Positions 26,192-35,700 of a DNA stretch of 64,000 nucleotides are shown piece after piece (within the stretch, counting starts at the first letter, position 1; the number at the start of each line of letters is the position of its first letter). Where the stretch lies: the NCBI GenBank assembly GCA_903842065.1, contig CAIMKZ010000093.1, forward strand, positions 247,726-311,725, in the 5' to 3' direction. The notes below the pieces were generated by a model. The model was given only the letters and a program-made list of their open reading frames with translations, was not told the origin of the DNA and did not search any database. Position numbers and translations under genes: made by a program. The DNA comes from an uncultured Acidobacteriaceae bacterium (GTDB taxonomy: Bacteria; Acidobacteriota; Terriglobia; Terriglobales; Acidobacteriaceae).

Positions 26192-28966
26192 CTATTCTCC
26201 GAATCCAACAGACTGTTCTTGCACCGTCTCATGGGACGATTCTGCGTGGGACAATTCGGCGTGGGCTGATTCGATGGCCTGGTCCAACTCGCCGGGTTGG
26301 AGCGCCGTGGAATGAGAAACATCCTTGCCGAGTTCGCGCCCGAGCGACTCGGCGTCGTTGGTGAAGATATGAGCGTCAAACCGGGCGCGTGAAACGGCGA
26401 CATAGGCCATGCGGCTGTTGATCAGGCCCTTGTGGGCGTGCTCGGAGTCAATGTGAATCAGGACGTTGTCGGCTGTTTCGCCCTGGCTGCTGTGGCTGGT
26501 CACGGCATATCCGTAATCAAGATGCGGATGCTGGTGCAGATTGAAATCGACCGTACGCCCGGAGTCCATCTGCAACTTCAGATTGCCCTCTTCGTCCAAT
26601 GCGGCAATCGTTCCCAGTTCCCGGTTGGCGATCTTCTGCGGATGAAACGCCGTTGTGAATTGGATGCGGTCGCCCTCGGCAAAGCTCCTTTCCGCCTCTT
26701 GGTATACCGTGACACCATTCACCTTCCGAGGGTCGTAGGTGATGAGTTCTCCATTCTCCCGCTCGACCGTAATCAGATTCTCGTGGTCGTCGGTGGCACT
26801 GACCCAAGCCATTTCCCGCGCGGCAACACCGATGGTCTGGTTGCCTCGCGTGTAGCGGAGAACGTCGCCGGGCTCGTAGTTCTGCGCCCAGAGCCGGTCC
26901 TCACTCGTGATGCTCTGGCGCGCCACAAGCACCGTCACCGCCTGTTCTTCCTGGCTCACTTTGCCAAGCTTCTGCATCTCGGCATGGATGGTCGTCGCAA
27001 TCTCCATGCGAGAGGCGTTGTCTGGAGAAATAACCAGCGTGTTTTCCGGCTGCTCGACGTACGCGCGGGCAATTGCTTGAATGCGCTCCTCGCGCTCGGT
27101 GTACTCGTGGACACGGCCCTGGGCCGCCAGACTACGAATCGCGCCATCCACGTCGCCGACAGATAGCTGCTCGACAGTGGCCTTGAGTGCGGTGTCCTGC
27201 TGCCGGATGATTTCGGTGAGTTGCGCGGTTTGCATCCCAGCCTCTTGCAGTTGCGCGTAGGGACGTCCAGCGTCCACTGCTTCATGCTGCCGGGTATCGC
27301 CAACGAACAGCACGCGGTCCTCGGCGTGGATGCTCTTCAGGAAGTCATGCATCTGCCGGGTGCTGGCCATGCTCGATTCGTCAACGATGAAGAGACAGGG
27401 TGCGCCGGAGGTTTCGCGCTGTCCCTCCGTCAAATGGCGCGCCATGGTCTTCGTCTCGATGCCGGCGCTTTCGAGATTCTGTGCCGCGCGGGATGTTGGC
27501 GCAAGGCCCTCAACCTCAAAACCGGCCTGTTTGGCAGCGTCGCAGACGGCTTCAAGCGCCGTGGTCTTGCCGGTTCCGGCTGCGCCTTCCAGCCCCATGA
27601 CTTGATCGTGGTTATTGAGAATCGCCCTGACGACAGACTGCTGGGATTCGTTAAGGTGCGAGTGGGAAGCAAGGGCCGCGTTCTGGATGCTGTCTGGCGC
27701 TAAGGACGGATGCTTGTCGCGGCCTTCGCTCCAATGCCGGAGAACGGCGGCTTCAAGCGCTTTCATCTCCGGCGTGGTGTAGGCATGGCCCGCGCTTCCG
27801 GGCCGCGCGGCAACTTCAATCAAATGTCCAGCCTCGATGCTCTTGGCAAACTCGGCATGGGCTTCATCAGCGTGCAAGCTACCCATTCCATGGCGGAGTG
27901 CGTCGGCCAGAATCGCACGCTCGTCAACAACTGCATCCCGTTCCATGTTCCGGTTGACGGCTGTTCGAATCGCCTTTTCGGCAGACTCCGGTGTGATGCG
28001 TTCGACTCGTTCGGGGTTCCCGCTCTGGAGCGCGCGCGCAACGACCTTTTGCGGCTGGCTTCCATACTTCTCCGCCATCGCCTGATGCTGGGCGAGAGCC
28101 TCCTCGCGCGACTGCTCTTGCTTCTTCTCGCGCGTCTGGTACGCGGCGATCTGGGCGGCCTCCGCGCCAGAGACGTTGTGTTCCTCCATGTGCTTCTCGA
28201 TCTGTGCGCGGCGCGGGCTGGAGGCTTCAAGGTATTCCTGCGAATACCCTTTGATCTCCGGACTGCCATGCTCGCCGCGCTCGATCTCGTAGCCGAGATC
28301 CTGGAGACGGACGGCCAACTCGGCGCGATACACGGCGGTTGCGTATCTCTGCGTCCGGAAGAGTTCCTGCGGCTGGAGGGCATGAGAAACTCCGTCCAGC
28401 GTCTCGGTGATGTTGAAGATGACGGCGTGGGTATGAAGTTGAGGGGCAGAATAGCCGTTTACGGGCCGACTGGAGTCGTGCTCGAATCGTGCGGCAATCC
28501 ACTCGCCTGTAGTCTCGGCGGGCAGGGTACCTCCAATGCGCGCCTGGACGTATCGCTCCATCTTGTCGAGTGCGATGCTTACACTCTCCCGGTGCGCCGT
28601 CCGAATACGTTCATCGCCGCCGGGAAGCGCGGTCAGTGAGACACTCTTCGGCGCGGAGAAAGTGGCGTCCCATCCGGCGCGATGCTCCATCGTCCGGACG
28701 CGTTCGCCGTCTGGCCTGACGTATTCTCGCGGAGTCTGGTGATGTACAAGCTGCTCACCCGAGTGCGGATGTTGGCCCTCGCTCAAGCGGGCAAAATGCG
28801 CCTCGTTCACTTCTCCCTTTAGACCCCACCGCTCGGCAAGACGGCCATGCCATTCGCCTCGAACACGGTCCTCCTCGGTGTAATAGTTGTCCTTCGCGTT
28901 GGCAAACTCCGCGCGATGGTACTCCTGCGCCTGGCTGGCGCTGATCGGTTTCGAGATCGTTAGCAT
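26192..28966 (-). CDS. MobF-family (TrwC/TraI-like) relaxase-helicase
   Basis: This 924-residue protein has an N-terminal TrwC-type relaxase domain (about 1-290): the catalytic paired Tyr in KDNYYTEED near residue 27, AGWDATFSAPKSVSLTAL, and the metal-binding HTH in PQLHTHAVIFN. The C-terminal half is an SF1 RecD-like helicase: Walker A EGAAGTGKTTALEA, Walker B FIVDESSMAS, and SRARFDAHIFTND near the end. It nicks oriT and unwinds the strand that is transferred. It is 9 bp downstream of the coupling-protein gene. At 924 residues it is close to the 966 of TrwC. This class defines the element as mobilizable. Confidence 0.9.
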   Translation of the reverse strand: MLTISKPISASQAQEYHRAEFANAKDNYYTEEDRVRGEWHGRLAERWGLKGEVNEAHFARLSEGQHPHSGEQLVHHQTPREYVRPDGERVRTMEHRAGWDATFSAPKSVSLTALPGGDERIRTAHRESVSIALDKMERYVQARIGGTLPAETTGEWIAARFEHDSSRPVNGYSAPQLHTHAVIFNITETLDGVSHALQPQELFRTQRYATAVYRAELAVRLQDLGYEIERGEHGSPEIKGYSQEYLEASSPRRAQIEKHMEEHNVSGAEAAQIAAYQTREKKQEQSREEALAQHQAMAEKYGSQPQKVVARALQSGNPERVERITPESAEKAIRTAVNRNMERDAVVDERAILADALRHGMGSLHADEAHAEFAKSIEAGHLIEVAARPGSAGHAYTTPEMKALEAAVLRHWSEGRDKHPSLAPDSIQNAALASHSHLNESQQSVVRAILNNHDQVMGLEGAAGTGKTTALEAVCDAAKQAGFEVEGLAPTSRAAQNLESAGIETKTMARHLTEGQRETSGAPCLFIVDESSMASTRQMHDFLKSIHAEDRVLFVGDTRQHEAVDAGRPYAQLQEAGMQTAQLTEIIRQQDTALKATVEQLSVGDVDGAIRSLAAQGRVHEYTEREERIQAIARAYVEQPENTLVISPDNASRMEIATTIHAEMQKLGKVSQEEQAVTVLVARQSITSEDRLWAQNYEPGDVLRYTRGNQTIGVAAREMAWVSATDDHENLITVERENGELITYDPRKVNGVTVYQEAERSFAEGDRIQFTTAFHPQKIANRELGTIAALDEEGNLKLQMDSGRTVDFNLHQHPHLDYGYAVTSHSSQGETADNVLIHIDSEHAHKGLINSRMAYVAVSRARFDAHIFTNDAESLGRELGKDVSHSTALQPGELDQAIESAHAELSHAESSHETVQEQSVGFGE

Positions 28967-28975
28967 TCCAGCTCC

Positions 28976-30877
28976 CTACTCAAAGAACAAACCTTGGCTA
29001 TTCTGGGGCCCGGAGTCGGGCACAGCCGAACCGGCGTTCGTCGCAAGTTCGGCGCTGGATTCAGCGCAAGGCGGGCGCTTGATGAACTTCTCCGAGCGGT
29101 GTGGGAGCTGAATGTAGCGCGTGCTGAGTTGGACGACCAGATTGCCAAGCTTCATGTAACCTTGCAGCCTGGACAGTCCGGCAATCTTTGAATAGGAAAT
29201 CAGCGGCTCCGACCGGGGAGGATCAATCGTCTCGCTCGACTGCCTTTTCCCATCCGCTCCTGTGGACCAGGTCTCCCGCAGGTGCTCGACGGATACCATC
29301 CCGATTGCTCTTTCGATCCATTCGGCGGCATCCGGTTCACCGGTCTTGAGATAGATGCGGGTGCTGGGCTGCGAGAGTACGGTCTTGGCCAGTCGCCCGT
29401 AGAACATCTCAACCTGATCTTTGCCCTGGAATCCGAGCACCATCGGGTTGTTCGACTTGCGGTTTTGTGTGATCGCCTTTGCAAGCTGAGGCACGTGCTG
29501 CAAGTCCGCGGCCTCATCCAACGCAAACCATATCGGAGGTTTGTCCGTATGGCCTTCGTTCATCAGGCGAAGCATCAGCAGGTCGAGCCACATGGTAACG
29601 AGGGGCTGGACACGCTCCTTTGCTGTCGCCGGGGCGGTAATGAAGATCCAACCCTTTCGGCGCTTTGACCATTCCAGCGCACTCCAACGCTGCCGTGTTT
29701 CCTTCTCGCCTGGCAGCAACTTCAGTGCGCTGGCGGCCATGTTCAATGAACCAAGAACGCCTGCCCGTTGCGGACCCGCATGGGGATCGATCATCGCTTC
29801 CAGTTCAGTTCCTTTGACGCGGCGGTCGATCTCCTTGACATTGCACATCCAGTGAATCAACGTCTCTGGTGCCGGTTTCAGGTTGACCAAGTGGGCAAAC
29901 AGTCGGCGGGAGGCGTCTGAGAAGAATCGGTTGTGCTCACTTTGTTCGGGGAACATGCTTGTGGCGACAGTCAAGGCCTCCGCCTCGTCTTCAATCTCGA
30001 ATGCCGGTGACCAGTAGGGCGCGCGCGCGTCCAACGGATTCAGGATGATGTCTCCGCGCCGCGCGTCATAGAACTGCGGCAGGTATTCCATCGCCGGGTC
30101 GTAGACAATTGCCGCCTCGCCGCGCGCTCGAATCTGCATAAGCAACTGGCGGAAGAGCGCGCTCTTGCCGGAACCGGTGTCTCCGACGATCATGATGTGG
30201 TATCTCTCCAACTCTCGCGGAATGCGAACCTGCACCGCGCTTTGCCTGCGCCAACGGCTGAACCAGCCCGGCTCGATGTGATCGAAGCCGACACCATCCG
30301 ACGGTGTGCGACGGTTGAACTCCGCCGCGCTGACCAGTTCCGGGCCGTCAACGACCCGGCCATATCGGCGCACACGCGCCCTGGCAGCATCCCTGGGAAC
30401 AGCAATGAAGAGACCAAAAATGAATACGATCAGCGCGCCATACGCCGGGCGCTGAAGGAAGTCGCAAACGGTTTGGTCCTGGTAGATGTAGTGGGCGAGC
30501 TGGGCGTGAAGCTGCTGGCTGTTCAGAATCACGTCCAATGTTTGGAACTTGACGTAGCCTCTGGCTGCGGCCAGATCGGTCAGTGTGTACGATTGCCTGC
30601 CGTCCTCGGTGGTGACTGACTCAACTTCCCCATCGATGGCGATACGCCAGGTGCCGCCCGGCTTCACTATCGCCGGGATGTTGTACCTTGCAGTTCGGCT
30701 GATCGACTGGCTCTGCCACCACGAATTTGCATACAGACGGAGGTAAAGACGCTGGACGAAAGTTGTCTGTATCTCGTAGGTCAGCCAGACAAGCGAAAAG
30801 AAGACCATAATGGTCGTGAAGCAGACACTGATCGTCCACACCTGAAACCGGCTCGGAAATTCGCCGCTGCTATTCAC
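28976..30877 (-). CDS. VirD4/TraD-type coupling protein
   Basis: This 633-residue ATPase has two N-terminal membrane segments (about 15-35 and about 125-150). A large cytoplasmic domain follows with Walker A VGDTGSGKSALFRQLL near 225 and Walker B WFALDEAADLQ, plus MIVGD, AIVYDP and QNRKSNNPMVLGFQ motifs typical of TrwB/TraD. It links the relaxase-bound DNA to a type IV secretion channel. It overlaps the ribbon-helix-helix gene upstream by 8 bp and is followed by the relaxase. Since no other transfer-channel genes are in the element, it must dock on a helper system. Confidence 0.88.
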   Translation of the reverse strand: MNSSGEFPSRFQVWTISVCFTTIMVFFSLVWLTYEIQTTFVQRLYLRLYANSWWQSQSISRTARYNIPAIVKPGGTWRIAIDGEVESVTTEDGRQSYTLTDLAAARGYVKFQTLDVILNSQQLHAQLAHYIYQDQTVCDFLQRPAYGALIVFIFGLFIAVPRDAARARVRRYGRVVDGPELVSAAEFNRRTPSDGVGFDHIEPGWFSRWRRQSAVQVRIPRELERYHIMIVGDTGSGKSALFRQLLMQIRARGEAAIVYDPAMEYLPQFYDARRGDIILNPLDARAPYWSPAFEIEDEAEALTVATSMFPEQSEHNRFFSDASRRLFAHLVNLKPAPETLIHWMCNVKEIDRRVKGTELEAMIDPHAGPQRAGVLGSLNMAASALKLLPGEKETRQRWSALEWSKRRKGWIFITAPATAKERVQPLVTMWLDLLMLRLMNEGHTDKPPIWFALDEAADLQHVPQLAKAITQNRKSNNPMVLGFQGKDQVEMFYGRLAKTVLSQPSTRIYLKTGEPDAAEWIERAIGMVSVEHLRETWSTGADGKRQSSETIDPPRSEPLISYSKIAGLSRLQGYMKLGNLVVQLSTRYIQLPHRSEKFIKRPPCAESSAELATNAGSAVPDSGPQNSQGLFFE

Positions 30878-31226
30878 GCTTCTCTCCTGTCTCTCCCAAC
30901 GTGGCGTCGGTCAGCCGCTGTCGCGCTCTTGTGGTTTTGTCGTGGTCGGAGCGCTGGATCAGCTCGCGCATCTCCTGCTCAGTGAGCTTCTCTCCGGCAT
31001 TGGACCGAAACGCCAGATTGAGCATGATCGCGCGGAGCGCAAGAACTTCGGCAAGCAATGCTTCGTGTTCGGCGGATGATCGCGGACGCTGGAGTTCGCG
31101 GAGCAGACACTCGCGCACACATTCACTGATGTTGCGATTGCTTCCTGCCGCCAACTGCTCAATGTCGGCGAACTCTTGTTCCGTGATCTTGGCGGTCACT
31201 GAGCGAGACAGGCGGGTCAATCGCAA
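30870..31226 (-). CDS. Ribbon-helix-helix accessory mobilization protein
   Basis: This 118-residue protein has an N-terminal short basic RHH-like segment (LSRSVTAKITEQEFADIEQLA...NRNISECVRECLLRELQ) and a helical C-terminus. This resembles TraY/MobC/TrwA-type accessory factors that bind oriT and help the relaxase. It overlaps both the coupling-protein gene (8 bp) and the upstream unknown gene (10 bp), so translation is coupled. The role is inferred from position and the RHH-like segment. Confidence 0.65.
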   Translation of the reverse strand: MRLTRLSRSVTAKITEQEFADIEQLAAGSNRNISECVRECLLRELQRPRSSAEHEALLAEVLALRAIMLNLAFRSNAGEKLTEQEMRELIQRSDHDKTTRARQRLTDATLGETGEKRE

Positions 31227-31804
31227 AGGTCACTCCAGCACCATTCCGAGGAAGCAGCCGCATCCCACAACGCACCCCAATACGGCCGGAGGGCCGCATT
31301 GAGCGATGCGACGTTCCCGACGCTCTCAAAATTGAGCATTGCATTGAGATTGCGCCCTGGTAGCAGCGGCCATAGTTTTGTCTTTGGATCGTCGACAAGT
31401 ACATCGAGCGTAAGAGAAGTGCACAGGCGCACCCTGTCCGCCAGTGTGGCCCCGATTAAATAGCGGTTGCCGTAGCCGCGCAACTCAAATGGGAGATTGC
31501 CGAGGTAATAGTCCAGATACGGGTCGTTAGCGCTGCCATCTCGGAATTCAAATGCGGCGGCGAATGCCTGAAGCAACCGATACTTCGAATGGCTTCGGCG
31601 CTCTGCGCCACGCTGGGCGTAACCCACCACAACCTGCCACTCCCTAAGCCCAAGGCGCTGTCCCCGTTCGAACCTCTTCGCGATCTCGAAGATGTTCAAC
31701 GGATCGGACGGCGAGCTGTGCGTGGCTACGCAAATTCCAGGATCTTTGGACCTCAAGCGTGCGCTCCATGTTCTTGCCAACCTGACGACAGCGTTCTTCA
31801 TCAT
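31217..31804 (-). CDS. Hypothetical protein in mobilization operon (195 aa)
   Basis: A 195-residue frame overlaps the RHH gene by 10 bp and heads the mobilization operon. It is rich in aromatic and Arg residues (GLREWQVVVGYAQRG, YLDYYLGNLPFEL, Trp-rich C-terminus) and has no signal peptide. I do not recognise it. The tight overlap supports a genuine gene with a role linked to transfer or its control. Confidence 0.6.
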   Translation of the reverse strand: MMKNAVVRLARTWSARLRSKDPGICVATHSSPSDPLNIFEIAKRFERGQRLGLREWQVVVGYAQRGAERRSHSKYRLLQAFAAAFEFRDGSANDPYLDYYLGNLPFELRGYGNRYLIGATLADRVRLCTSLTLDVLVDDPKTKLWPLLPGRNLNAMLNFESVGNVASLNAALRPYWGALWDAAASSEWCWSDLCD

Positions 31805-31911
31805 ATATATATGTCCATTCCAGAACGTGTTTGAGTGCGATTTGAAAAGGTTGCTCCAGAGATACTTCGGTATCCCTGCGGCAACCCTGTCAGGGGTGGA
31901 GTGTCACCCCC

Positions 31912-32151
31912 TCATGGCCTTTGCCGAATGGCGATTCTGCGCTGAATCCAACCGCACACCTCGTCTTCGACCCAACCAACGGCTCGCTCTCCAACGGGCA
32001 CTGCGACGGGGAATTTGCCGCGTGAGACGTATGCGTAAATGGTGCTTCGGGACAGGCCTGTGCGCCTTTGAACTTCAGGCAATCGAAGGATTGCGATTTG
32101 ACCGGTAGGCAGATTTGATTGGGGCGACGAGGGTTTCATTCGCTGTATCAT
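31912..32151 (-). CDS. AlpA-like excisionase/regulator
   Basis: This 79-residue protein has a MerR-like winged-helix segment: ILRLPEVQRRTGLSRSTIYAYVSRGKFPVAVPVGERAVGWVEDEVCGWIQ. It is the standard AlpA family pattern, with the W at the wing and a tail of basic residues. AlpA proteins activate integrase expression or act as excisionases on P4-like elements. It lies at the right end of the element, far from the integrase but inside the boundary. ATGs at 32151 and 32139 are both possible; neither has a strong ribosome site. Confidence 0.8.
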   Translation of the reverse strand: MIQRMKPSSPQSNLPTGQIAILRLPEVQRRTGLSRSTIYAYVSRGKFPVAVPVGERAVGWVEDEVCGWIQRRIAIRQRP

Positions 32152-32747
32152 TGCAAAGCCGTAAGCGAGAGACAAGGGTAGAACAGAACTATTTTTAATC
32201 GGCGCTTCGCAAACAGTTTTGGGTCCAGTTGGATGTCCGTTCGTGATGCCAGCGTCGCGTGCGAGGGAGCGTTGACCGCGCTGCATTTGAGAAGACACCT
32301 CAGGCGTTGGAGCAGCCTGCCCGAGAGCATTTGCTCCGCGCATCGCGCCCGACCTCTCCATTCATCTGTGTCGGGGAATGGCGTCCTTCGGATTGCATCG
32401 TAACTGTGGTGGCTTATCCTGGCTCTATTCGGTGCAGAAAGCCCTCCGCACTGCTTGGCGGGGGGTATATTTGGGGGTATTTTCTTTGGCTGAAAACGTT
32501 TCCTATGTATATTCAGTTGGTTAGGGGTTGATTAGAGTCCCTCACTGCACCGGGTTGCACTTTGCTGCCCGGGCTGCTGGTATTGCAGTCAGAGCATCCC
32601 CGCATAGTAGGTGCGCAGACAGCGGGCAAAAGCGTACACTCATGGGAGTTTCAATAGGCCTCGCGGATTCATTGTGAACACACAGGTTTCCCGGTCGTCA
32701 TATCCTCGAAGAGAAAGCCAGTTTTCTTTTCCGTGCAGAGGTTTTAG
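32152..32747. other. Element right end and chromosomal junction, no gene seen
   Basis: No protein-like frame is seen across these 600 bp. The element's right boundary falls at 32535-32548; the remainder up to 32747 is the leader region of the S53 protease gene. Confidence 0.5.
32513..32548. repeat. attR with tRNA-like relic
   Basis: GAGTCCCTCACTGC (32535-32548) repeats attL. It is preceded by TCAGTTGGTTAG (32513-32524), identical to the tRNA-Val D-arm, then a GGGTT stretch, so the site looks like the tRNA with its anticodon arm deleted rather than a bare core. Confidence 0.6.
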
Positions 32748-35700
32748 ATGCGCATTTCGATAGCCAGTTTTGAGTTTGTTCAGGGTACAAAGGTCGGCAA
32801 GAGCGCCTCAGCGTGGCTGATGTTTGTCGTCGCTCTGCTTTCACCCGCATTTGTATCCGCGCAGCAGCCGAAAGCCACAAACCTTGTCACCCATGCCGTG
32901 GACACGCTCCGGGTGCGGACGCTGGCCAATCACCATCCGCTATGGGCCAACGCGGCCAACGATCTGGGAGCACTGCCGGCCGACGAGCAGGTGGGGCCGA
33001 TGACGCTGGTGCTGGGCCGCTCGGTCGAGAGGCAGCAGGCCTTTGAGCAGTTGCTGGCCGACCAGCAGAATCCGGCCTCGCCGGAGTATCACCACTGGCT
33101 CACGCCCGACGAGATCGGAGCGCGCTTCGGCGTATCCGACAGCGATCTCGATGCGCTGCAAGGATGGCTTGCGGCAGAGAACCTTCAGGTCGTCAACGTG
33201 GCCAACAGCCGCAGCTTCATCCGCTTCAAAGGCACGGCGGCCAACATCGCCCAGGCCTTCGGCACCGCGTTACATCGTTACAACGTGAACGGCACGTCGA
33301 TGCTCTCGGTAGCCACCGAGCCAACCATTCCCGAAGCGCTGACGCCTATCGTCCAGGTAGTGCGCGGGCTCTATGAGATAGGCGAGCATCCGATGCACTC
33401 CGACTTTGCACTGCTCTCCACCGATCCACAGATGACGACATCTCTCGGCAATCACTATCTGACGCCCAAGGATTTCGCTACCATCTACAATCTGTCTTCG
33501 AGCTACACCGGCGCGGGTTTTACCGTGGGCATCGTCGCTGAGGCCAAGATCAATCCAGCCGACCTCGACAACTACAAATCGCTGATGCTGACCACATTCA
33601 CAAATCCCAGTCCGGTTGTGCCCACACAGTATGGAGGAGTGGATCCCGGCGAGGCGTGTACCACTACCGCGTGCAGCACCAGCTATCTCAACGCGCAGGG
33701 CGAGGCGACACTCGACGCAATGCGCATCGGTAGCGTGGCGCCGGGAGCTAACATGCTGCTTGTTGCCGCCACCTCCACAAGTGGAGGCATCGGAGTTGAC
33801 CTTGATTACATGGTCGATACCACGCCGGTGCCCGTGCAGGCCATCGACATCAGTTGGGGCGCATGCGAGTCGGGCGCAGGCAGTGCAGCCGTTACCGACG
33901 CGGACAACTTCTTCTCGATCGCCGCAGGGGAGGGAATCTCGATCTTTGTCTCTTCGGGCGACTCCGGAGCCTCCGGGTGTCTGGCCGCCTTTACTTCACC
34001 GGGCGTGAACCGCGCCCCAAGTCCCAACTACCTCTGCTCGTCGCAATATGTGACCTGCGTAGGCGGCACGGAGTTCAACGACACCGCCAACCCGTTGAAC
34101 TACTGGAATGCAACCAGCGGCGCGGGCTATGCGTCGGCGCTGAACTATATTCCCGAGGGCGCATGGAACGAGTCCACCGCCTCGTCAGTGGGCGGCACCG
34201 GTGGCGGCGTTAGCAGCTACATTGCTACGCCCACATGGCAGACCGGCACGGGCGTGCCCGGAAGCGTGGGGCGCTATACCCCGGACGTCTCCTTCTCTGG
34301 CTCGGGGCACGACGGCTACATCGGCTGTTTGGCGGCAGCGGGATATACATGTGTTTCTAACGGCACCAGCATTCCGATGGGTGTATTTTCAGGCACTTCG
34401 GCCTCCGCCCCCGAGATGGCTGGCGTGGCGGCGCTCGTCGATGAGAAGCTCAGCAAGGCGCAGGGCAACATGAATCCGAAGATCTACGCCCTTGCCAACT
34501 CGACGAACTACTCGAGCATCTTCCACGACGCCACCGTCGCTTCGAGCGGTGTGGGCAGTTGCTCAGCCAGCACCATCAGCCTGTGCAACAACACGGCTGT
34601 ATCCTCCGCGCCCGGCTATACCCTGAACACTGGCTTCGACCTGGCCACCGGGTGGGGTTCGCTCAACATCGCTAACTTCCTCAGTAATTACTCCAGCACT
34701 TCGACACCGACTGTAACCGTCTCGCTGGGCGCTTCGAGCATCACCGTCGGCCAGACGCTGACCGTAACCGTCACTGTGAGCGGCTCGGGCGCTACGCCTA
34801 CCGGCAGCGTCATTCTCTCCGGCGGCGGATACACCTCGACCTCCAGGACGCTTTCAGGCGGCAGCGCCACCATCAACATCGCTGCCGGAGCGCTCGCGCA
34901 GGGAACCGACACGCTTACGGCAACCTACACGCCGGATGCCGGCAGTTCCACGGTGTATACCTCGGCAAGTGGTACAAAGACGGTCACTGTGACTCCGATC
35001 CTGACGCCAACGGTATACGTCACGCCTGCATTTAGCCCCATCTCTGTGGGCCAGTCGATCAGCGTCACCGTTGGGGTCACCGGAAACGGCATCCCGCCCA
35101 CCGGCAGCGTCGTGCTCTCCGGCGGCGGCTACACCTCGGCCTCTACGGCGATCTCGAACGGCGGGGCCACCTTCACCATCGGCGCAGGCGTGCTGGCGCT
35201 CGGCACCGACACGCTGACGGCCACCTACACGCCTGACGCATCCGGGGCGGCTGTGTATACCTCGGCCACGGGATCGGGCACGGTCACTGTTGTGCTCAAA
35301 CTGACTCCAACCGTGACCGTCACGCCGACTCCGATCGGCATCACCGTCGGCCAGACCATGAGCGTCGGGGTTACCGTCACCGGCAATGGCGGTACCGCGA
35401 CGGGGAGCGTCGTTCTCTCCGGCGGCGGCTACACGTCGGCAGCCGCCACCCTTACCGGCGGCGCCGTCTACTTCCTCATCCCTGCTGGTGCTATGGCCCT
35501 GGGCACCGACACGCTCACTGCCGCCTACACGCCCGACACCTCGGGCTCGGCAGTGTATCTGGCTGCTTCCGGGACCAAAAACGTAACCGTGACGCCGAAG
35601 TACAATCCCACGGTGACAGTCACTCCGGCCTCGGGAACCAGCTCCGTTGTCCAGCCTCTCTCTGTGGCGGTTACCGTGAGCGGAACATCCGGCACGCCGT

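Noticed and set aside
32259..32531. A 90-residue plus-strand frame at the element's right end
   Set aside because: It runs through the attR region, has no ribosome site and no protein-like features.
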